From positions 744,001 through 808,000 of the forward strand of contig CAWBFQ010000003.1 in NCBI GenBank assembly GCA_963788145.1: a stretch of DNA of 64,000 nt, written 5' to 3'. The notes under the pieces were generated by a model. That model searched no databases, was not told the origin of the DNA, and saw nothing but the letters and a program-made list of their open reading frames with translations. This document shows, piece by piece, positions 37,989-48,063 of the stretch; the stretch's first letter is position 1; each line of letters begins with the position of its first letter. Position numbers and translations under genes: made by a program. The DNA comes from UTCFX2 sp963788145 (GTDB taxonomy: Bacteria; Chloroflexota; Anaerolineae; Anaerolineales; UBA4823).

Positions 37989-39272
37989 ATGCAGCTGCCT
38001 TTCTTGTTTACTCACCATCTCTGGACAATTGCCGAAATAACCCGCTATTTACGCGAGTTATTTGAAAGCGATGAAATCCTGCAAGATGTGTGGGTAGAAG
38101 GCGAAATATCAAACCTGGCGCGGCCTGCCTCGGGTCATATCTATTTCACCATAAAGGATGCAAACGCAGCGCTCAAATGCGTGATGTGGAAATCATCAGC
38201 AGTTCGGATCCCCTTTACCCCGCGAGATGGGATAGCCGTTGAAGCGCATGGAAATATCAGCATATACGAAGTCTCTGGTCAATATCAGCTTTATGTTGAT
38301 ACTCTTCGACCGGCTGGTGAAGGTGATCTCTACAAAGAATTCTTACGTTTGAAGGCAGAGCTTGAGAATGAGGGTCTCTTTGATCTTGATCTAAAACGGC
38401 CTATTCCTCAATATCCCCATGTGATCGGGATTGTCACCTCGCCCAGTGGAGCAGCATTACGCGATATTCTCCACACCATCCAGCGCAGGTTTCCCACAGT
38501 CGAAGTAATTATCGCTCCAACCACTGTGCAGGGAGCAGATGCGCCTGCCGGGATCATCTCCAGCCTGGAGAAACTCAATCAACTCGTCCAACCAGATGTC
38601 ATCTTGCTCGCTCGGGGCGGTGGATCGATCGAAGATTTATGGGCGTTTAATGACGAATTTGTCGCCAGGGCGATACGTGCTTCGTACGCGCCGGTAATCA
38701 CAGGTATTGGGCATGAAACGGATTTCACCATTGCTGATTTTGTCAGCGATTTAAGGGCTCCAACACCCACTGCTTCTGCTGAGTTAGCCACTCCCAATAG
38801 ACGCGATCTCATCCAGGATATCCATGAATTATCCGTTCGCCTGGATCAGGCAGCGAAGACCAGTCTGCTTGGAAAGATCCGGGATTTGCAAGAAATAGAT
38901 CAGTGGTTAATGATGCGGTCTCCATATCAAAGAATTCAGTCTTACCGCCAGCGCCTAGACGAGACCATCCACCGGGGCGATATCGCTTTTCAATATCGAA
39001 TCCGCTCAGACAAGCTTAAATTGGAGAATTTCATCCAGCAATTAGCCTCGCTCCATCCTCAGTCCATTCTAAGCAGAGGTTATGCAATCGTATGGCGTCA
39101 GGATAGCGGCGTACAAGTCACATCTGCAAGGCAAGTAAGAATTAGCGATCTGTTGACAATACAATTGAGCGACGGAAAAATCCAAGCCAAAGTTGCGCTG
39201 GACCCTGACCTGGATATGAACCGGCAGGATCAACATGAATCAAACCACGAATCACATACACCCGCAAACTGA
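37989..39272 (+). CDS. xseA: Exodeoxyribonuclease VII large subunit
   Basis: XseA is the catalytic subunit of the exonuclease that degrades single-stranded DNA in repair. The protein opens with the OB-fold: LWTIAEITRYLRELFE, VWVEGEISNLARPASGHIYF and LKCVMWK. It continues with the family core PHVIGIVTSPSGAALRDIL and ARGGGSIEDLWAFNDE, and a C-terminal helical part. The start is placed at ATG 37989 (427 residues), the normal N-terminus; the frame is open to 37863 but those residues are upstream of the predicted transcription start. The end overlaps the next ORF by 38 bases. Confidence 0.9.
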   Translation: MQLPFLFTHHLWTIAEITRYLRELFESDEILQDVWVEGEISNLARPASGHIYFTIKDANAALKCVMWKSSAVRIPFTPRDGIAVEAHGNISIYEVSGQYQLYVDTLRPAGEGDLYKEFLRLKAELENEGLFDLDLKRPIPQYPHVIGIVTSPSGAALRDILHTIQRRFPTVEVIIAPTTVQGADAPAGIISSLEKLNQLVQPDVILLARGGGSIEDLWAFNDEFVARAIRASYAPVITGIGHETDFTIADFVSDLRAPTPTASAELATPNRRDLIQDIHELSVRLDQAAKTSLLGKIRDLQEIDQWLMMRSPYQRIQSYRQRLDETIHRGDIAFQYRIRSDKLKLENFIQQLASLHPQSILSRGYAIVWRQDSGVQVTSARQVRISDLLTIQLSDGKIQAKVALDPDLDMNRQDQHESNHESHTPAN

Positions 39273-39693
39273 AAAAGGTGAGCTGGTCTCACAGATCATT
39301 TTCTGGAATGACCAGTTAGAATCTGCTATAAGCCTTTCTACCAACCGGGCTTTTAATCTGGGTTGTTTTGTCGGTTTATTTCCTGCCGCCGCCCTAATTT
39401 TGTTAACCTATCTTTTTGCAGGCAGGAGTTGGGTTGGGGCGATTGTCATGCTGGTTTTGATGACGCTCGCTCTGCTTCTTTTTGCGAATGTCGTCGCCGG
39501 AATCGCCAGGAATAATACGCTACAACGGTTCTATCAGGAAGAAATCCAACCCGAAATCGAACGGACGCTTCAGCGCGATCAAATGGATTATCTGGATTTC
39601 GCGGTCATCGCAACCGAATCATTAGCTACTGGTTCGGTTTTGCTCATAGCAATCTCAAAACAAAACGATCCGACCGGCCCAAATCAGGTTTAA
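39235..39693 (+). CDS. Small membrane protein between xseA and xseB
   Basis: The 152-residue product is not recognised. It starts at an ATG 38 bases before the end of xseA in another frame. Residues about 40-90 hold two hydrophobic helices (GCFVGLFPAAALILLTYLF and GAIVMLVLMTLALLLFANVV), flanked by polar segments, then a charged helical C-terminal part. It probably belongs to the xse transcript; its role is unknown. Confidence 0.6.
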   Translation: MNQTTNHIHPQTEKGELVSQIIFWNDQLESAISLSTNRAFNLGCFVGLFPAAALILLTYLFAGRSWVGAIVMLVLMTLALLLFANVVAGIARNNTLQRFYQEEIQPEIERTLQRDQMDYLDFAVIATESLATGSVLLIAISKQNDPTGPNQV

Positions 39694-39753
39694 GAAGGAT
39701 ATTCTACTTGAACCTCATCGGGTGAGACGAGATCAGAATATAAGGATACTTTT

Positions 39754-39990
39754 ATGAACGAGTTTTTATCAGACTCTCTTGCGCAAGTCCCTTTTGAAGA
39801 CGCATTCACCCAACTTGAACAAATCGTGAATTCCCTTGAAAGGGGGGACGCCACATTGGATGATTCTCTTTCGCTTTATGAACGAGGAAAAGCGTTAGCC
39901 GATCATTGCATGCAGCTTCTCAATCAGGCAGAGTTAAAAATCAAGCAGCTCTCGGGAGATGAAATCGTACCATTTGAACAAAATGACTGA
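39754..39990 (+). CDS. xseB: Exodeoxyribonuclease VII small subunit
   Basis: The 78-residue helical protein pairs with XseA; several copies decorate the large subunit. The family pattern is FEDAFTQLEQIVNSLERGD, then LSLYERGKALADHCMQLLNQAELKI. It follows xseA with one small gene between. Confidence 0.93.
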   Translation: MNEFLSDSLAQVPFEDAFTQLEQIVNSLERGDATLDDSLSLYERGKALADHCMQLLNQAELKIKQLSGDEIVPFEQND

Positions 39991-40023
39991 CTGAAAGAAC
40001 TATGATGATTGTTGAGAATTGAC

Positions 40024-40479
40024 ATGATTACAGAAGAAACTCTTCTTGCCAACCATACCCTCATATCGGCGTTAATTGCTGGCACAATTGCCCAGATCCT
40101 CAAGGTACTGATCTGTTACTTATTGGAGCATACCTGGAATTGGTCGCTCTTGCTCCAGGCAGGCGGCATGCCCAGCTCTCACTCCGCGCTTGTAGCTGGA
40201 GCAGCAGAATCAATCGGATTGATTTACGGTTTTGGCAGCCCAATTTTTACAGTTGCGTTTGTCGTGGCAATGGTTGTGATTTATGATGCAACTGGCATTC
40301 GCCGCCAGGCAGGAATGCATGCCGCGATTATCAATCGCATGATCACCGACCTTGCGACCGGTCACCCTTTGAAAGAAGAGCAGTTGCGCGAAGTATTAGG
40401 CCACACCCCCTTCGAAGCCTTTACCGGAACGATATTAGGAATAGTGATGGCTTATCTACTTTGGTTATTATGGAAATAG
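40024..40479 (+). CDS. DUF212 / divergent PAP2 family membrane protein
   Basis: The product is a membrane protein of about 151 residues with four helices. The segment GGMPSSHSALVAG and the following YDATGIRRQAGMHA match the divergent PAP2 (DUF212, YuiD-like) family, related to phosphatidic acid phosphatases. The ATG at 40024 is chosen; the frame is open to 40009. The stop codon lies within a palindrome shared with the convergent gene. Confidence 0.82.
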   Translation: MITEETLLANHTLISALIAGTIAQILKVLICYLLEHTWNWSLLLQAGGMPSSHSALVAGAAESIGLIYGFGSPIFTVAFVVAMVVIYDATGIRRQAGMHAAIINRMITDLATGHPLKEEQLREVLGHTPFEAFTGTILGIVMAYLLWLLWK

Positions 40480-40491
40480 ACTAAGTCTATT
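40475..40491. terminator. Short palindrome at convergent stop codons
   Basis: AATAGAC and GTCTATT form a perfect 7-bp inverted repeat around TAA. It holds the stop codons of both the DUF212 gene (plus) and the SH3 gene (minus). It could be a weak bidirectional terminator, but it is AT-rich and lacks a long T run. Confidence 0.3.
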
Positions 40492-41469
40492 TATTAAGCA
40501 CCGGGACGTTTTCGGTGTTCTGCGCATCAGAATACGCCGCTGCAACCCAACCCTGGTTATTCTCAACGCCAGGGAAGCGGATCGCCCACCAGATACCATC
40601 TTTCGTCTTTCCGATTATCTCAGCCAGTTGCCCCTCGTTTAATTGGCCGATCAATGAAAATGTCACATCAGGGCCTGCACGCACATTCAACGGCGGTTTT
40701 AGCAATCAGGTACGCCGAGCCTGGGGAAAGCGTCGACACGAAAGAGGATTCAGAACCCACAATAGGGACATCATCAGCGTTCTGCACAACCACATAATCG
40801 CGTCGCAATCCAACCCTGGATATTCTCTGATCCAGGTACTTTGATCAACCACCAGAAACGGTCTGTACTCACACCTATGATTTGAGCATTCTGGTTGATC
40901 TCTAAAGTACCCAATTTTCGGTACTTCAGATCCGGCCCACTGCGGATATTGACATTCGCGATCGCCTTGGCTGAAGCTGAATTCGCCGGTGCGGTTATAG
41001 TTGCGGATAATGAACCATCAGGCCTGAGAATTGGCGCATTGAGCGAGTTATTTAGCTCAACATCCTGGTTGGATACCCAACCCACTCCGCTTGAAAAATA
41101 TTCCAGCGAAATTGCCCACCATGCGCCATCTGGACTGACACCAACAATTTCACTGGTCTGTTCATTTTCTAACCAGGCGATCTCAGGATAATCCGCTCCA
41201 GGTCCTTCGTAAATGCGGGTGTTTGTGCGCGCCCTTAGCCATGCTATATCCGCTGGATAAGTTGAGGTTGGTTGGATGGTCCCGGTATTCTGCATGGTTG
41301 AAACCATATCGCTGTCATTGTTTCGCGAGAAAAGTCTGCTCAACCAGAACGTTCCTTCGGAATCCCTGGACAGGCGCAGGATGACCAATCCACAAAAAAG
41401 GAAGATCAGGTAAATGATGATGATGAGGTATATTTTCGTTGCGTTGGGTATCTGTTTCCAGAAATTCAT
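40487..41469 (-). CDS. Membrane-anchored bacterial SH3-repeat protein (two frameshifts near 40690 and 40793)
   Basis: One N-terminal membrane helix (IYLIIIIYLIFLFCGLVIL) is followed by a linker and three bacterial SH3 domains of the kind found in cell-wall proteins. Each shows an RxGPxxxYxxxGxL-like start and a WWxIxxP or GWV strand: TRIYEGPGADYPEIAWLE, VNIRSGPDLKYRKLGTLE and NVRAGPDVTFSLIGQLN. Two extra bases, near 40793 (after WIAT) and near 40690 (before NVRAGP), break the frame. The middle segment reads VVVQNADDVPIVGSESS in the third frame. Corrected length is about 326 residues. It starts within the murJ stop codon, so the two are coupled. Confidence 0.78.
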
Positions 41470-43044
41470 TTTTTCAATCGTCCGAATAAATATCGAACTG
41501 CATTCTCTATCTCGCTAACCCGAAAGATAGATGTGAGCAAAACGAAGGTCATAGATCCCAGTATAACTCCCCCAATGGCTTTCAACCAAAGTGAATATTG
41601 GCCAGTTTCTGCTTGCCAGAGAATCAGCAGCGCGCCCATCATCATCGCGGCGATCGAAGCCTTAAGAGCCCCATTGATAATAAACCTCCCTTCAATACCA
41701 ATCAGCCTGCGCCGCATCAAGATCAACAACCAGATAGCTTCTATCCCAGTTGCGACAGAATTCGCCAGAGCCAGACCCCCATGAGCCATCCAGCCAATTC
41801 TTAGAAAGAGGGCTGAGAAGAAGTAACTGAAGACCACATTTAAGCTCATTGCGATAATCCCGATAAAAACCGGGGTCTTTGTATCGTGAAGAGCATAAAA
41901 AGAGCGCGAAAGAATTTCAACCAGAGCATGACCTACTAAGCCCGCTGAATACCATAATAAAGCCCAACTCACCAACTGAGTGGAGTGTTCATCAAATTGC
42001 CCACGTTGGTACAAGACCTGGATGATAGGTTCACGCAGGATTATCAATCCCAATGAAGCCGGGATTGATAATAATAACGCTCCGCGCAGGCTGGCCGCCA
42101 GAGAATGGCGCATCTCAGCAATCTGCCCCCTGGCTATTTGGGCAGAAAACGTTGGCAAAGCTGCAATCGCGATAGACTGGGCGATAGCAGCCTGTGGCAT
42201 GAGCATCAAGGTAAAACCTAAAACAATACCTGTAACGCTGCCTTCTATGAATTGGGAGGCTAATCGGGTATTTATCCAAAAGTTAAGCTGAACAACCGCC
42301 ACACCCAGCAACCTAGGGCCCATCAACCGCACAACATCCCGCACATCTGCTGACTTTAACCCTAAGCTGAGCGAGTACTTGCCCCCCAAACGAAACAGTA
42401 TTGGTAATTGAAACGCCAGATGAAGAGAAGCCCCAATGACCACACCCCATCCAAGCCCAAAAATACCCATGGAAGGAGATAAAAACAGAACGCCAAAAAT
42501 CATCCCCAACTGGTACATAGCTGGCGCCAGCGATGGGAAAAAGAAAACCTGGTTTGAGTTCAGCACCCCCATCACCAATCCGCTCAAACCAAAAATGACA
42601 GCGGATGGGAGCATCATCCGCATCAGCGAAATCGTAAGCATTTCCTTTGCCGGGTCTTCGGCAAAACCAGGCGCTAACAAATGCCTGACAACCCAAGGTG
42701 CAAATACTCCAACAAGAATCGCAGCCGTCACTGTGATTAACAGAACCAGGTTAGAGATGGATGATACCAGCCTCCAGGCTCTGCGTTGTTTATTCGTAGA
42801 AAGCAGAGAGGTCAGAATTGGGATGAACGCTGATGCGAGCGCGCCTCCCGCAACCAGATTAAGATAGAGTTTCGGATACCCTGTTGGCTGCATTAAAGGC
42901 ATCAATATCGGATTGGGTTCCGAATGCGTTTGTAACCAGGATCTGGCGCACCAACCCGATCAGATTGCTCAAAATAAATGCAATCATCACAGTGCTGGCA
43001 GCCCTGGCGATTTGACGATTGGCAGTCAGTACAGGCTTATCCAC
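41466..43044 (-). CDS. murJ: Lipid II flippase MurJ (frameshifted near 42875)
   Basis: MurJ flips lipid-linked peptidoglycan precursor across the membrane. The first 60 residues, including NLIGLVRQILVTNAFGTQ and DIDAFNAANRVSETL, are in one frame. After an extra base near 42875 the protein continues NLVAGGALASAFIPI to the end in another frame. About 525 residues and 14 membrane helices are expected, with the usual MOP-superfamily pattern. The gene shares its last bases with the start of the SH3-repeat gene. Since MurJ is normally essential, a real frame break is unlikely. Confidence 0.9.
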
Positions 43045-43077
43045 TGGATAAGATTATAAACGATTCCACCGGTCCTC

Positions 43078-43106
43078 TTGACGATGAACAAATGTTCGCT
43101 TATAGT
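43078..43106 (+). promoter_or_regulatory. Sigma70-type promoter of the alkylation repair genes
   Basis: TTGACG (43078-43083) and TATAGT (43101-43106) are separated by 17 bases. The site lies in the divergent gap between murJ and the ATL gene, 36 bases before the ATL start. Confidence 0.6.
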
Positions 43107-43141
43107 TCTGTTCGGTTAATGGTCAAGGATAGAATGGAACG

Positions 43142-43510
43142 ATGCCAAAATTTACATCTCCCCCCGATCCAAATGGATTCCGCCTGTGCGTTTGGCAAAT
43201 TGTCCGCCAAATTCCAAGCGGTCGTGTGGCTACTTATGGACAAATAGCATCGCTTGCCCTGCTCCAAGCGGGGCTATTATCGCAAGAATATCGAGCATTC
43301 GGCGCTCGGTGGGTCGGCGGCGGTCTGGCGTCTTGTCCTTCAGACGTCCCATGGCAGCGAGTGGTTAACGCGCAAGGCAAAATTAGCCTCAGCGGCGTTC
43401 ATAAAATCAGGCAATTGGAGCTTCTTGAGTTTGAAGGGATCATCTTTGATGATCGCGAACGTATCGATCTAAATCTTTTTCAATGGGTGGTATCCGATCA
43501 GGAGAAATGA
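43142..43510 (+). CDS. Alkyltransferase-like protein (ATL, MGMT-family without active Cys)
   Basis: The 122-residue protein is the DNA-binding domain of O6-alkylguanine-DNA alkyltransferase. Segments include VWQIVRQIPSGRVATYGQIA and ARWVGGGLA, and the active-site loop is PWQRVVNAQGKIS. The PCHR of true MGMT is replaced by PWQR, so it cannot accept the alkyl group. ATLs instead bind and flip damaged bases and flag them for nucleotide excision repair. It is the first gene of a two-gene repair operon with the glycosylase 12 bases downstream. Confidence 0.88.
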   Translation: MPKFTSPPDPNGFRLCVWQIVRQIPSGRVATYGQIASLALLQAGLLSQEYRAFGARWVGGGLASCPSDVPWQRVVNAQGKISLSGVHKIRQLELLEFEGIIFDDRERIDLNLFQWVVSDQEK

Positions 43511-43522
43511 GTGTGATAGGAA

Positions 43523-44104
43523 ATGATCGCGAATCGATGTAGCTGGGTTCCACTTAATGATCCGCTTTATCTCAAATATCATGATCAAGAATGGGGATGC
43601 CCAATCCATAATGATGAATTATTATTTGAGTTCCTTATATTGGAAGGGTTTCAAGCGGGATTAAGCTGGAAGACCATCCTCTATAAGCGAGATAATTTCC
43701 GCCAGGCGTTTGATCAGTTCGACGTCCAAACGGTTTCCAAATATAATGATCAAAAGGTAGCCGAGTTAATGGGGAATGCCGGAATTATCCGTAATCGGAG
43801 TAAAATATTGTCCAGCATTTCGAATGCGCAGGCATATCTGAGGGTCCAACTGGAGTTCGGCAGTTTCGATAGCTATATCTGGCAATTTGTCGGCGGAAAA
43901 CCCATTCTCAATTCCTGGCGCTCAATTGCAGAAATTCCCACCCGAACGCCAGAATCCGATGCCATGAGCAAAGATTTGGTCAAACGAGGTTTCAAATTTG
44001 TCGGATCCACAATTTGTTATGCTCATATGCAAGCCACGGGCATGGTTAATGACCATCTTGTTGATTGCTTTCGTTATCATGAAGTGCAGGGTAATTTTGG
44101 TTGA
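43523..44104 (+). CDS. tag: DNA-3-methyladenine glycosylase I
   Basis: Tag removes 3-methyladenine from alkylated DNA. The 193-residue protein has RCSWV and YHDQEWG at the N-terminus and DHLVDCFRYHE at the C-terminus, which carry the Cys/His zinc ligands of the family. LILEGFQAGLSWKTIL is the usual core. It is co-transcribed with the ATL gene. A GC-rich hairpin follows the gene. Confidence 0.93.
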   Translation: MIANRCSWVPLNDPLYLKYHDQEWGCPIHNDELLFEFLILEGFQAGLSWKTILYKRDNFRQAFDQFDVQTVSKYNDQKVAELMGNAGIIRNRSKILSSISNAQAYLRVQLEFGSFDSYIWQFVGGKPILNSWRSIAEIPTRTPESDAMSKDLVKRGFKFVGSTICYAHMQATGMVNDHLVDCFRYHEVQGNFG

Positions 44105-44131
44105 ATATTTTTGAAGGTCTGTAGAATCACT

Positions 44132-44160
44132 GAGAGCCGGGTACGCCGCCCCCGGCTCTC
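44132..44160 (+). terminator. GC-rich hairpin after tag
   Basis: GAGAGCCGGG (44132-44141) pairs perfectly with CCCGGCTCTC (44151-44160) around a nine-base loop. No T run follows, so termination is only likely, not certain. Confidence 0.5.
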
Positions 44161-44409
44161 TCTAAGGAGGAGAAGAAGAGAAATCGCCCTTCGATCCTAT
44201 AATATCAAACCTGCCCAAAATGTGCTTGACGATTACCCTACGATTACCCTACGAAATCCCAACATTTTTGATAGTTTGCTCAGGCATCCAAAGAATCTTG
44301 CTGTTTGGCGATTATTCTGATGATCGCAAAACGTGGTAATATTGCCACAATTCTTTGGCCTATTGAACGGTTCACTTAATCATAGAGAATTCACAAAATC
44401 ACATAATAT
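44161..44409 (+). promoter_or_regulatory. Upstream region of kinase-like cassette with palindrome
   Basis: This stretch holds no convincing gene. It contains an 11-base tandem duplication (GATTACCCTAC at 44231-44241 and 44242-44252) and, at 44333-44348, a near-perfect 16-base palindrome GTGGTAAT/ATTGCCAC with one mismatched pair, a candidate operator 61 bases before the cassette. No strong promoter is evident. Confidence 0.3.
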
Positions 44410-45075
44410 ATGATGGATCTTACTATTATAAAATTCAACTCTATGCTCACATCTGCAGAGCATGAGCTGCTTGATGGGCTTGATTCTCCGATACGCATCC
44501 AGGGATTTTTGGATCAAACCGAATACAGCGCGGATTCTTTCAATCGAAGCGCATTGCGGGTGTTAAGAGATCGGGTGGCTCATTGCCTGGATGGAGCTCT
44601 CTTTGCGGCGGCGATCCTGCGCCGAAACGGATACCCCGCCAGAATTTTGGATATGTTGCCAGAACCCGGACTGGATGACGATCACATATTGACCATCTAT
44701 CAACAAGGTTGTTATTTTGGCGCAATCGCCAAATCGAATTTTGTTGGATTACGCTTTCGCGAACCTGTTTATCGCACCCCGCGTGAGTTAGTGATGTCTT
44801 ACTTTGAATCATTTTTCAACGTGGATGGACAGAAAACCCTCAGGGCGTTTTCACGCATCATCGATCTGAAGGCGTATGACAAATCAGAATGGATCTGGAC
44901 AGATCGAGGTGTGGATATTATCGAAAAGAGACTGTATAGACTAAAGCGAATACCGCTATTCGATGACAGGATTGCAGCTGGTTTAACCCCTGTTGATCCA
45001 CTCACCTACCAAGCGGGGACGCTGGTCGTCAATTACGCCGGTCTTTTTCAACCCAATCGAGAACATAACCAGTGA
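44410..45075 (+). CDS. Transglutaminase-like domain protein
   Basis: The 221-residue product has a transglutaminase/cysteine-protease-like core: AHCLDGALFAAAILRRNGYPA with a candidate catalytic Cys, DDDHILTIY with a candidate His, and GAIAKSNFVGLRFREPVYR further on. It has no membrane segment. No specific family is recognised. It precedes the kinase-like gene, and the two overlap by four bases (GTGA), so they are translated together. Its substrate is unknown, but it may be a partner of the kinase-like protein. Confidence 0.6.
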   Translation: MMDLTIIKFNSMLTSAEHELLDGLDSPIRIQGFLDQTEYSADSFNRSALRVLRDRVAHCLDGALFAAAILRRNGYPARILDMLPEPGLDDDHILTIYQQGCYFGAIAKSNFVGLRFREPVYRTPRELVMSYFESFFNVDGQKTLRAFSRIIDLKAYDKSEWIWTDRGVDIIEKRLYRLKRIPLFDDRIAAGLTPVDPLTYQAGTLVVNYAGLFQPNREHNQ

Positions 45076-48063
45076 ATTTTATTGAAACCGCTCCCGGCCA
45101 ACAGCGTGGATGGAATTTAATCCAAAAAATGGGAGAAGGCGATGCTGGCGAGGTGTATCGGGTAGAATCGCTGCTGGATCACAAACCCGCCATCCTGAAA
45201 CGTCCGCGTCGTAAAGCTTTTCCCAGTGATCTGATTCGCCAGGCATCCCAGATTCAGAAAGAAGCTGAAATTCTTAGCGCCTTATCATCCATCGATTCTC
45301 CTGGTCGAATGGTTCATGTTCCCTCCATTATGGATCAGAGCCGACCGGGAACTGAATTCACGGACCGGTTCTTTATTGTGATTTCTCCGGCTTCCGGGCT
45401 CAGCCTGACGCAACTGGCTAAAATAGTGACGCTCCAAAATTCAGCAGACTTCCTGAAGCAGAATCCAGAATATCAGTTTATTTCTGCGCCGGATCGCCTT
45501 TTCGCCGAAAAGTTATCCCAATATGGCAAATTGCCCGATTATTTGCTGCTGCGGATTATATTAAATCTGATCGATTATCTTGAGTCCATTCATTCTGTTC
45601 AGATCACCCATTCTTCCGGATCTGCGCAAGGCATTCTATGGAATGATGTAAAAGTAGATCATGTTTATTGGGATCCTCAAACACTCCAGATAACATTGAT
45701 CGATTGGGGAAACGGTCAATTCTTGGACGCAGATGGCATCACAAAAGATCGTCAGTATTCTCGCATGAGCGACTATTCGCAGTTTCTGTATGAATTTGAC
45801 CAGTTCTTGCCCATTGTTTCACCATCATTGTTTGAGAAACTGAATTGGTCCAATAATCAGGTCTCCGCGAAGGTTTACTCGGGAGGCGTGACTATAATCA
45901 AAGAAAAGGGGAAAGCGCTCTTACGAGAGATGGATGCTGCCAGGAGGAAAATCCGTAGATCTGAGAACGATTTCATTGCGAAATCTCAGCCATCATTAGA
46001 AGACCTCCAAAAACTAGAAGCTGTTCAGAATACAATAATTGAAATGGGTGAATTGCCAGATTATTCTGGCTGTGAAAAAATGGTGTTGCGGATCGCAAAC
46101 GGATATATCACCGCAGATGATTTCATTGCTTTTGGGGATTTATGCCAGCGCTCCACGACGCAATCTTATCTGAACCCGGAATATTTTCGACAGCTAAAGA
46201 AGATCGCCGACTTGAATCTGCCTGAAGAAATTTCTAGAAAAGCGATCCTTGCTGGATTGGCTCGAGATTGGCCGTCTGTTGTGTGGGAAATGCGAAGCGC
46301 ATTTCAAGATCAACCTGAACCAAGCTGGTGGTGGGATCTTTATCACTCGATCGTATGGCTCGAAACTGGCGCAGATCAGACTCGCCCATATGTGGCTGTT
46401 AATCGTTTGATTCATGCCCTCAATGCATCCAGGACTACTGCTGAAGATATCTTACTTGTAAATGAAGTGATTTCCGATTTGGAAGGATATATGCTTTCTC
46501 GATGGGTCCAATCTGAGCCCGATCCACCCGATTCTGGAATCGGATATCATGACGTTGAATCCTCTCTTTCAAAAGCATCTCTACTGGATAAAGCGACAAC
46601 AGATTTTGTTTTTCAATCGCTTTACCAGGCATCTTCTCAATCTCGCATCGCTTTAGATGCATGGGAGCAGCAAGATTTCAATTTGGCTCGGGCTGTTTTA
46701 AGACGGATCTTTTTCTGGGACCCAGATCGTTTGAGATTATTCCAGGCAGACAAAGCGTTGGAATTTGCTCCTCAGTGGATTCAGCAGATCCGCTCTGGTT
46801 TAACCCGTGACGAACCCTTGCAGGATTTTATCACCCGGCACGAGTTGAACGGTCGCGAACTTCGCAATTTAGTCGCTCCAGCAGCCTGGCTGGATCATCT
46901 GCTTGAGGCTTTTGGGCAATTACGCAAGGGCGTCGACCCGACCGATCTGCTGATCCAGGATCCAGAATTGCGCAGCTATCTCGATTGGCTGATCTCGCTT
47001 GAACCACGTCGTCCCTTGCTTTCATCACCCGGAAAGACGATATCTTTAGGGAGAAGCGAGATCCGGTCTGACTCATCGCCATCAATATTGGGAATCAAAA
47101 AATCGCCGTTGGGTACGAAAGGAGGAATCATCCTCCTGGATCCTCTGGATACCTGGGCTTCAGAAGCTCGAGGTTCTTCTGCTCGACTGTTTCTTGGATC
47201 ATTGCCAATGCAATCCGATGATAGAAAGATAATTGCAGCAAAAATCATGCGTCCTGATCGGATCGATTATGCCCTCCCTCTTTTTCGGGAAGAGGCTCAG
47301 ATTCTCGAGTCTGTTACGTGATGTTAGCGGTGTAATTCCATTGATTGAATTGGGATTTCTTCAGTTCGATCCGTCGAAAATGCCAGGGGAAGAGAAACAC
47401 AAATCGGCTGAAAATATTATGGGTAATGCTATCCGTTATGGGTTGGATTCGGTTCATATATTTCTCTCGGATTTAGAAAGCCGCGTTTCATCGGGTTGGT
47501 TGCCTTATCTTGCTTTGGAGAAATATGAAAGAAAAGATAATTTGCTCCTTTTGTCTGATGTTGGCTACACGAATGGTAGGTTTCTACCAACTCTTGAAGG
47601 CCTCACCATGGCGATCCAAATCTGCGATCTTCTCAATTTCGCCCATGCCCGGAATATTATTTATCGCGATCACAAAATCTTGCACTTCTATTGGGTTGAC
47701 GAATATAATGGGATTTATATGATTGACTGGAACGTCGCCAAGCGATTTCCGGGTGGTTTATCCAACACAGAAACCCAATTTGATTTAGTTCAGTTTGGGG
47801 CGCGGGCTTTACACTACATTTTGACTGGGCGTTCAGCCCCAGGCGCGCTTCCATTGGGACCAAACAAGCCTGAAGAAATCGAATCCGCCGCTCATAGTTA
47901 CTCGGTCAATTGGACTTATGATGACCAGCGCTTGCCCAAAGATATCAAGGAGATTTTAGCCGCCACATTGAATGGCGAATACTCCTCTGCCAGATTACTG
48001 CGCGATGATTTAACCGTCATCTATCACAAGCTCTCCGAATTGGTCCGATCACCGGGAGGATAA
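45072..48063 (+). CDS. Double protein-kinase-like protein (frameshifted near 47310)
   Basis: The GTG start overlaps the preceding stop. The corrected protein has about 996 residues: an N-terminal kinase-like domain, a helical middle of about 400 residues, and a second kinase-like domain. Domain 1 has a Gly loop GEGDAGEV (from residue 21), Lys43 in AILKRP, a catalytic-loop-like WNDVKVDHVYW (Asp192, Lys194, His197) and DWG (Asp211). Domain 2 has RDHKILHFYW (codons from 47665) and IDWNVAK (Asp codon 47725). In both, the metal-binding Asn of the HRD loop is His, and the Phe of DFG is Trp. An extra base near 47310 splits the frame just before SLLRDVSGV. It may be an active atypical kinase or a pseudokinase. 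Confidence 0.7.

Noticed and set aside
44111..44320. 69-residue ORF after tag
   Set aside because: It runs through the GC-rich hairpin and the tandem duplication, is Arg-rich by chance and has no ribosome site.
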